Shown piece after piece: positions 6,393 through 8,854 of a stretch of DNA of 8,854 nt. Each line of letters starts with the position of its first letter. Position 1 is the stretch's first letter. The notes beneath the pieces are model-generated. The model had not been told where the DNA came from and did no database searches. It saw nothing but the letters and a program-made list of their open reading frames with translations. The stretch is taken from positions 1-8,854 of the forward strand of contig CAYPTJ010000031.1 of the NCBI GenBank assembly GCA_964413845.1, read 5' to 3'. Position numbers and translations under genes: made by a program. Source of the DNA: CAYPTJ01 sp964413845 (lineage in GTDB: Bacteria > Patescibacteriota > WWE3 > 9FT-COMBO-53-11).

Positions 6393-7172
6393 ATGCTAGA
6401 AAAGTTGACTGAACTCTGGAGATTCAGGGAGTTGATCTACACCTTTGTTGCCCGAGACCTTAAAGCGCGATACCGAGGGACAGTTTTGGGTTTTTTGTGG
6501 TCTTTCCTTGACCCTCTTCTTAATATGGCCGTCTTGTGGGTTATCTTCGGTCACTTTTTTTCCCGGGGGATTGAGAACTTCCCAATCTTTCTTTTGATCG
6601 GAATCCTACCTTGGAATTTCTTTGCCTCTTCAGTTAGTCAAGGATCGCAGGCCGTTGTTGGCAATGCAGGCTTGATCAAGAAAATCTATTTTCCTCGGGA
6701 AATCTTCCCGCTGGCAATGGTTCTGGCGAATTTGATCCATTTTTTCTTCGCTTTGGCGGTTTTGGGAGCGATTCTTCCTTTTACGGCAGTTAAAATTAAT
6801 CTTGCCGGGCTTCTGCTTTTCCCAGCAATCCTTATTCTGAGTATGTTTTTTAACTATGGTGCGGCTCTTTTTGCCTCAGCATTAAGCGTTTATTTCCGCG
6901 ATTTTCCTTTTATTATTGAATCACTTCTTAGAGTTTGGTACTTTGCAACCCCCATCTTTTATTCGCTGGAGATGATTCCCGAAAAGTTCCGCTCTCTTTA
7001 TCTTCTTAATCCGTTGGCAGCAATCGTCACCGCTTATCGCCAGATTCTTATGGAAGGAAAGATTCCTGGATTGGAGCTTTGGGGTTTACTTACTTTAATG
7101 GCCCTGCTTGGTTTGGTAGTTGGTTGGTTTGTTTTTGAGAAACTTCAGCGAGGTTTTGCGGAAGAAATTTAG
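6393..7172 (+). CDS. wzm: Polysaccharide ABC transporter permease (Wzm/TagG-like)
   Basis: A 259-residue ABC-2 type permease that forms the channel of an exporter moving lipid-linked O-antigen, teichoic-acid or capsule-like glycan across the inner membrane. Family features are RDLKARYRGTVLGFLWSFLDPLLNMAVLWVIFG near residues 21-53, GILPWNFFASSVSQG (70-84), IKKIYFPREIFPLA (95-108), the helices around 108-133 and 138-166, FRDFPFIIESLLRVWYFATPIFY (168-190) and LNPLAAIVTAYRQILMEG (205-222), with a last helix at ~229-247. About six membrane helices are expected, as in Wzm. The start is set by a good GAGGG site. Its ATPase partner lies downstream but is separated by a repeat-flanked cassette of about 490 bp, which is unusual for a gene pair normally adjacent or overlapping. 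The assignment to polysaccharide export rests on this family match and on the Wzt-like partner. Confidence 0.9.
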   Translation: MLEKLTELWRFRELIYTFVARDLKARYRGTVLGFLWSFLDPLLNMAVLWVIFGHFFSRGIENFPIFLLIGILPWNFFASSVSQGSQAVVGNAGLIKKIYFPREIFPLAMVLANLIHFFFALAVLGAILPFTAVKINLAGLLLFPAILILSMFFNYGAALFASALSVYFRDFPFIIESLLRVWYFATPIFYSLEMIPEKFRSLYLLNPLAAIVTAYRQILMEGKIPGLELWGLLTLMALLGLVVGWFVFEKLQRGFAEEI

Positions 7173-7187
7173 AGTGGGGTATGAAGT

Positions 7188-7200
7188 ATGAATAATGAAT
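7188..7200 (+). repeat. Outer inverted repeat, left arm
   Basis: ATGAATAATGAAT is the exact reverse complement of 7658-7670. It starts 16 bases after the permease stop codon. Confidence 0.8.
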
Positions 7201-7215
7201 TAAGGGGTAAAAATA

Positions 7216-7234
7216 AGAATTATGGGAAATGAAG
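7216..7234 (+). repeat. 19-base direct repeat, copy 1
   Basis: AGAATTATGGGAAATGAAG is identical to 7603-7621. It supplies the start codon and the first codons (M-G-N-E) of the four-helix-bundle gene. Bases 7217-7224 also form the left inner arm (GAATTATG) of the inverted repeat whose right arm is 7647-7654. Confidence 0.85.
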
Positions 7235-7626
7235 TAAGGAGTAAGAAGAAAATACAAAGCTTTAGGGATTTGGACGCTTGGAAAGTGGCGCACAAGATGG
7301 TTCTTCAGGTTTATCGAGCAACGCGTGGGTTTCCGCAGGAGGAATTATATGGTTTAGTTAGTCAGATGCGCCGAGCGGCTGTTTCAATCGTGAGTAATAT
7401 TGCGGAGGGATTTAGCCGAACCTTCTCGAAGGAGAAGCAACAGTTCTACGCAATTGCGCTAGGATCAATCGTGGAGCTCCAGAGTCAATTGGAGATCGCT
7501 AAGGATCTTGGTTATCTGGATGACGCAAATTGCCATCAGCTAATGAACTTATCAGTGGATGCACACAAGCTGGTAAACGGATTGATTAAAGGTGCAAGGG
7601 ATAGAATTATGGGAAATGAAGCATGA
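7222..7626 (+). CDS. Four-helix-bundle protein (23S rRNA intervening-sequence family, TIGR02436-like)
   Basis: A 134-residue protein matching the family first seen inside 23S rRNA intervening sequences and structurally related to Avd of diversity-generating retroelements. Signature blocks are FRDLDAWKVAHKM (14-26), FPQEELYGLVSQMRRAAVSI (37-56) with SNIAEG (58-63), and ALGSIVELQSQLEIAKDLGYL (79-99). Four helices and a basic surface are expected; the family's function is not established, though nucleic-acid binding is suspected. It is not in an rRNA gene here but in a repeat-bounded cassette inside an ABC exporter operon. Residues 1-4 and 130-133 are both MGNE because the start and stop regions lie in copies of the same 19-base repeat. 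The domain proper begins near codon 12. A better-spaced AAGGAG (7236-7241) precedes an ATA codon at 7252, possibly a lost original ATG. Confidence 0.88.
   Translation: MGNEVRSKKKIQSFRDLDAWKVAHKMVLQVYRATRGFPQEELYGLVSQMRRAAVSIVSNIAEGFSRTFSKEKQQFYAIALGSIVELQSQLEIAKDLGYLDDANCHQLMNLSVDAHKLVNGLIKGARDRIMGNEA
7603..7621 (+). repeat. 19-base direct repeat, copy 2
   Basis: This is an identical copy of 7216-7234. It encodes the last residues (R-I-M-G-N-E) of the four-helix-bundle protein, whose TGA follows at 7624-7626. Confidence 0.85.
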
Positions 7627-7657
7627 AGTATGGGGGTACCGTAATTCATAATTCGTT

Positions 7658-7670
7658 ATTCATTATTCAT
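7658..7670 (+). repeat. Outer inverted repeat, right arm
   Basis: ATTCATTATTCAT is the exact reverse complement of 7188-7200. Its last two bases are the first two bases of the ATPase ATG (7669-7671), so the cassette edge coincides with the start codon. The bases before it contain no Shine-Dalgarno-like purine run. Confidence 0.8.
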
Positions 7671-8412
7671 GTCTAACGCAATCGAGGTCCACAATTTATC
7701 GAAGCGTTTCCACCTTTGGCCCAAGGGGAAGTCAACTTTTAAATCCGCCGCTTTAGATTTGCTAAGAGGTAAGGGACTGACAAGGGGCGAGTTTTGGGCG
7801 CTTAAAGATGTCAGCTTTGCTGTCAAGCGGGGGGAGACTTTGGGGCTTATTGGACCAAATGGGTCTGGGAAAACAACCCTTCTTCAGATCTTGGCGGGGA
7901 TTATCTATCCAACCTCAGGAACGGTGAAAGTCAACGGTAAGGTTTCCACCCTTTTTGAACTAGGAACCGGGTTTCACCCCGAGCTGACCGGGCGGGAGAA
8001 TATCTTTATCAACGGGGCAATCTTAGGTCTTAGCCGCGAGGAGATCAAAGCAAAATTTGATCAGATCGTGGAGTTTTCCGGGCTAAAGGAGTTTCTGGAA
8101 ATGCCGCTTAAGCACTATTCCTCAGGAATGATGGTGCGATTGGGGTTTTCGGTGGCGATCCATGTCAACTCTCAGATTCTTCTTGTGGATGAAGTTTTCG
8201 CGGTAGGGGATATCGCTTTTCAGGAGAAGTGTCTTAAAGTGTTTAACGACTATCAAAAAAAGGGGATGACGATTGTTTTTGTTAGCCACGGCCTAGAGAC
8301 GGTTAGGGAGTACTGCAATCGGGCGATCTTTCTTGAGAAAGGAGTGATTCAGGCGATCGGGGATGCCGATAAAGCCGTTTCCGCTTACGAGAAGTTCAGC
8401 CAGCAAAGATGA
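7669..8412 (+). CDS. wzt: Polysaccharide ABC transporter ATP-binding protein (Wzt/TagH-like, short form)
   Basis: A 247-residue ATPase that powers the Wzm-type permease encoded upstream. It shows Walker A GPNGSGKTT (62-70), the Wzt-type segment LFELGTGFHPELTGREN (95-111), ABC signature YSSGMMVRL (150-158), Walker B ILLVDE (170-175) and the switch His207 in VSHGLE. The ~18 residues between SKRF and the core strand (KGKSTFKS...) are typical of the Wzt/TagH group. It ends at ~247 residues and lacks the C-terminal carbohydrate-binding domain of long Wzt proteins such as E. coli O9a. By analogy with short Wzt, recognition of a terminally modified glycan is not expected. The start codon abuts the inverted repeat of the preceding cassette and has no visible ribosome binding site. 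The stop overlaps the next gene as ATGA. Confidence 0.92.
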   Translation: MSNAIEVHNLSKRFHLWPKGKSTFKSAALDLLRGKGLTRGEFWALKDVSFAVKRGETLGLIGPNGSGKTTLLQILAGIIYPTSGTVKVNGKVSTLFELGTGFHPELTGRENIFINGAILGLSREEIKAKFDQIVEFSGLKEFLEMPLKHYSSGMMVRLGFSVAIHVNSQILLVDEVFAVGDIAFQEKCLKVFNDYQKKGMTIVFVSHGLETVREYCNRAIFLEKGVIQAIGDADKAVSAYEKFSQQR

Positions 8413-8854
8413 ATCTTGAGGAGAAGGTTCGGAAAAGCAAAGAGGTGATAAAAGAGGTGTACCGGCGCTTCGCCCGAAATAAAATTGCTCTCGCCTGGAC
8501 CGGTGGTAAGGACAGTACCCTTCTTTTGTGGCTGACTCTTGAAGTTTGCAAAGAGAAAGGCTTTACCCCTCCAAAAGCGATGTTTATCAACGAGGGGGAT
8601 GTCTTTCCAGAGACGCTTGCTTTTGTTAAGAAATGGGCTAAAAAATGGGGAGTAAAGGTTGATTTTGTCCAAAATGATGATGTGTTAAAGCAGGTTAAGA
8701 AGATAGGAGACCCGGTTTACGTTGAGAAACTCAACGAAAGAAACAGACTGGCCCTGGAAAGGCTTGGATTTAAGGGTGAGAGCTTTCCCTTCGAGCCGGA
8801 ATCTTTGGTTGGAAATCATCTGATGAAGACGGTGGCGATGAATAGCTATCTGGA
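8409..8854 (+). CDS. PAPS reductase-family PP-loop protein (partial, runs off the window)
   Basis: The first ~148 codons of an adenine nucleotide alpha-hydrolase (PP-loop) protein of the phosphoadenosine phosphosulfate reductase/CysD-like family. The PP-loop is TGGKDS at residues 31-36 (ALAWTGGKDSTLLLWL). MFINEGDVFPETLAFVKKWAKKWG follows, typical of the PAPS reductase fold, then LNERNRLALERLGFKGESFPFEP and VGNHLMKTVAMN near the window edge. These later blocks recall a mostly uncharacterised subgroup rather than canonical CysH or CysD. The fold binds ATP, APS or PAPS; the substrate is open. The ATG overlaps the Wzt stop (ATGA), so it is co-translated with the exporter. That raises the possibility of a role in sulfur or sulfate chemistry linked to the exported glycan, which is inference only. 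The C-terminal half is not visible. Confidence 0.82.
   Translation, partial: MNLEEKVRKSKEVIKEVYRRFARNKIALAWTGGKDSTLLLWLTLEVCKEKGFTPPKAMFINEGDVFPETLAFVKKWAKKWGVKVDFVQNDDVLKQVKKIGDPVYVEKLNERNRLALERLGFKGESFPFEPESLVGNHLMKTVAMNSYL

Larger units (their letters stand above)
7181..7670 (+). mobile_element. Repeat-bounded cassette carrying a four-helix-bundle gene
   Basis: Between the permease stop (7172) and the ATPase start lies a ~490-bp unit of AT-rich repeats around one gene. The flanks contain nested inverted repeats: outer arms 7188-7200 and 7658-7670 (13 of 13 bases complementary) and inner arms 7217-7224 and 7647-7654 (8 of 8). They occur in the right order for an imperfect terminal inverted repeat, the left arm being 13 bases longer. 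Two direct repeats are also present: 19 bases at 7216-7234/7603-7621 and 10 bases (ATGAAGTATG) at 7181-7190/7623-7632. No transposase is present and no target-site duplication is clear. I infer a small non-autonomous mobile unit that inserted between two genes of one operon. Confidence 0.6.

Noticed and set aside
7632..7642. GGGGGTACCG as a possible terminator or binding site
   Set aside because: Only the six-base GGTACC core is palindromic and no T-run follows directly; too short to call.
7181..7670. Classical insertion sequence or CRISPR-like array
   Set aside because: The only open frame is a four-helix-bundle protein without a DDE or HUH motif, and the repeats are not regularly spaced with unique spacers.
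8385..8672. Minus-strand open frames over the PAPS reductase-family start
   Set aside because: The plus strand carries the PP-loop motif and an ATGA coupling; the minus frames show no family features.

Overview
The window is an 8.9-kb piece of a cell-surface polysaccharide and glycosylation locus from a bacterium. No marker gene fixes the phylum. TGA is used as a stop codon (it ends at least four genes here), genes are packed tightly with 4-8 base overlaps, Shine-Dalgarno sites are weak, and a 23S-IVS-type four-helix-bundle gene lies in AT-rich repeats. I infer an environmental lineage such as Patescibacteria/CPR (Microgenomates-like), but this is a low-confidence guess.

Left part (+ strand): the 3' end of a UDP-glucose 6-dehydrogenase gene (1-251) carries an in-frame tract of 7-base repeats. 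It is followed by what looks like the leftover 3' tip of a second, diverged dehydrogenase gene (about 253-310), and then by a large YfhO-family membrane protein. The yfhO reading frame runs on for about 95 codons, antisense to the conserved end of the convergent gene, so its annotated C-terminus is suspect.

Middle (- strand, 6355 down to 2704): four genes overlapping by 4, 8 and 8 bases encode a polyprenyl-phosphate-type family 2 glycosyltransferase with two C-terminal membrane helices, a GT4-type glycosyltransferase, a class I SAM methyltransferase, and a flippase-like UPF0104/YbhN/AglD membrane protein. With YfhO, these supply the parts of a lipid-linked sugar pathway: charge the lipid carrier, move it across the membrane, and transfer the sugar outside.

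Right part (+ strand, 6393 to end): an O-antigen/teichoic-acid type ABC exporter (permease then ATPase) is split by a ~490-bp cassette holding a four-helix-bundle gene between nested inverted repeats. The outer inverted repeat reaches into the ATPase start codon. A PP-loop PAPS-reductase-family gene follows the ATPase with an ATGA overlap and runs off the window.

The genes plausibly work together as follows: the dehydrogenase makes a uronic-acid nucleotide sugar, the glycosyltransferases build or decorate a lipid-linked glycan, Wzm/Wzt exports it, and YfhO/UPF0104 act in a membrane side-branch. The least ordinary parts are the repeat-flanked cassette, the two-layered dehydrogenase 3' end, the repeat tract inside the dehydrogenase, and the antisense extension of YfhO. 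There is no gene-free stretch over 300 bases, and I see no RNA gene, CRISPR array or transposase.
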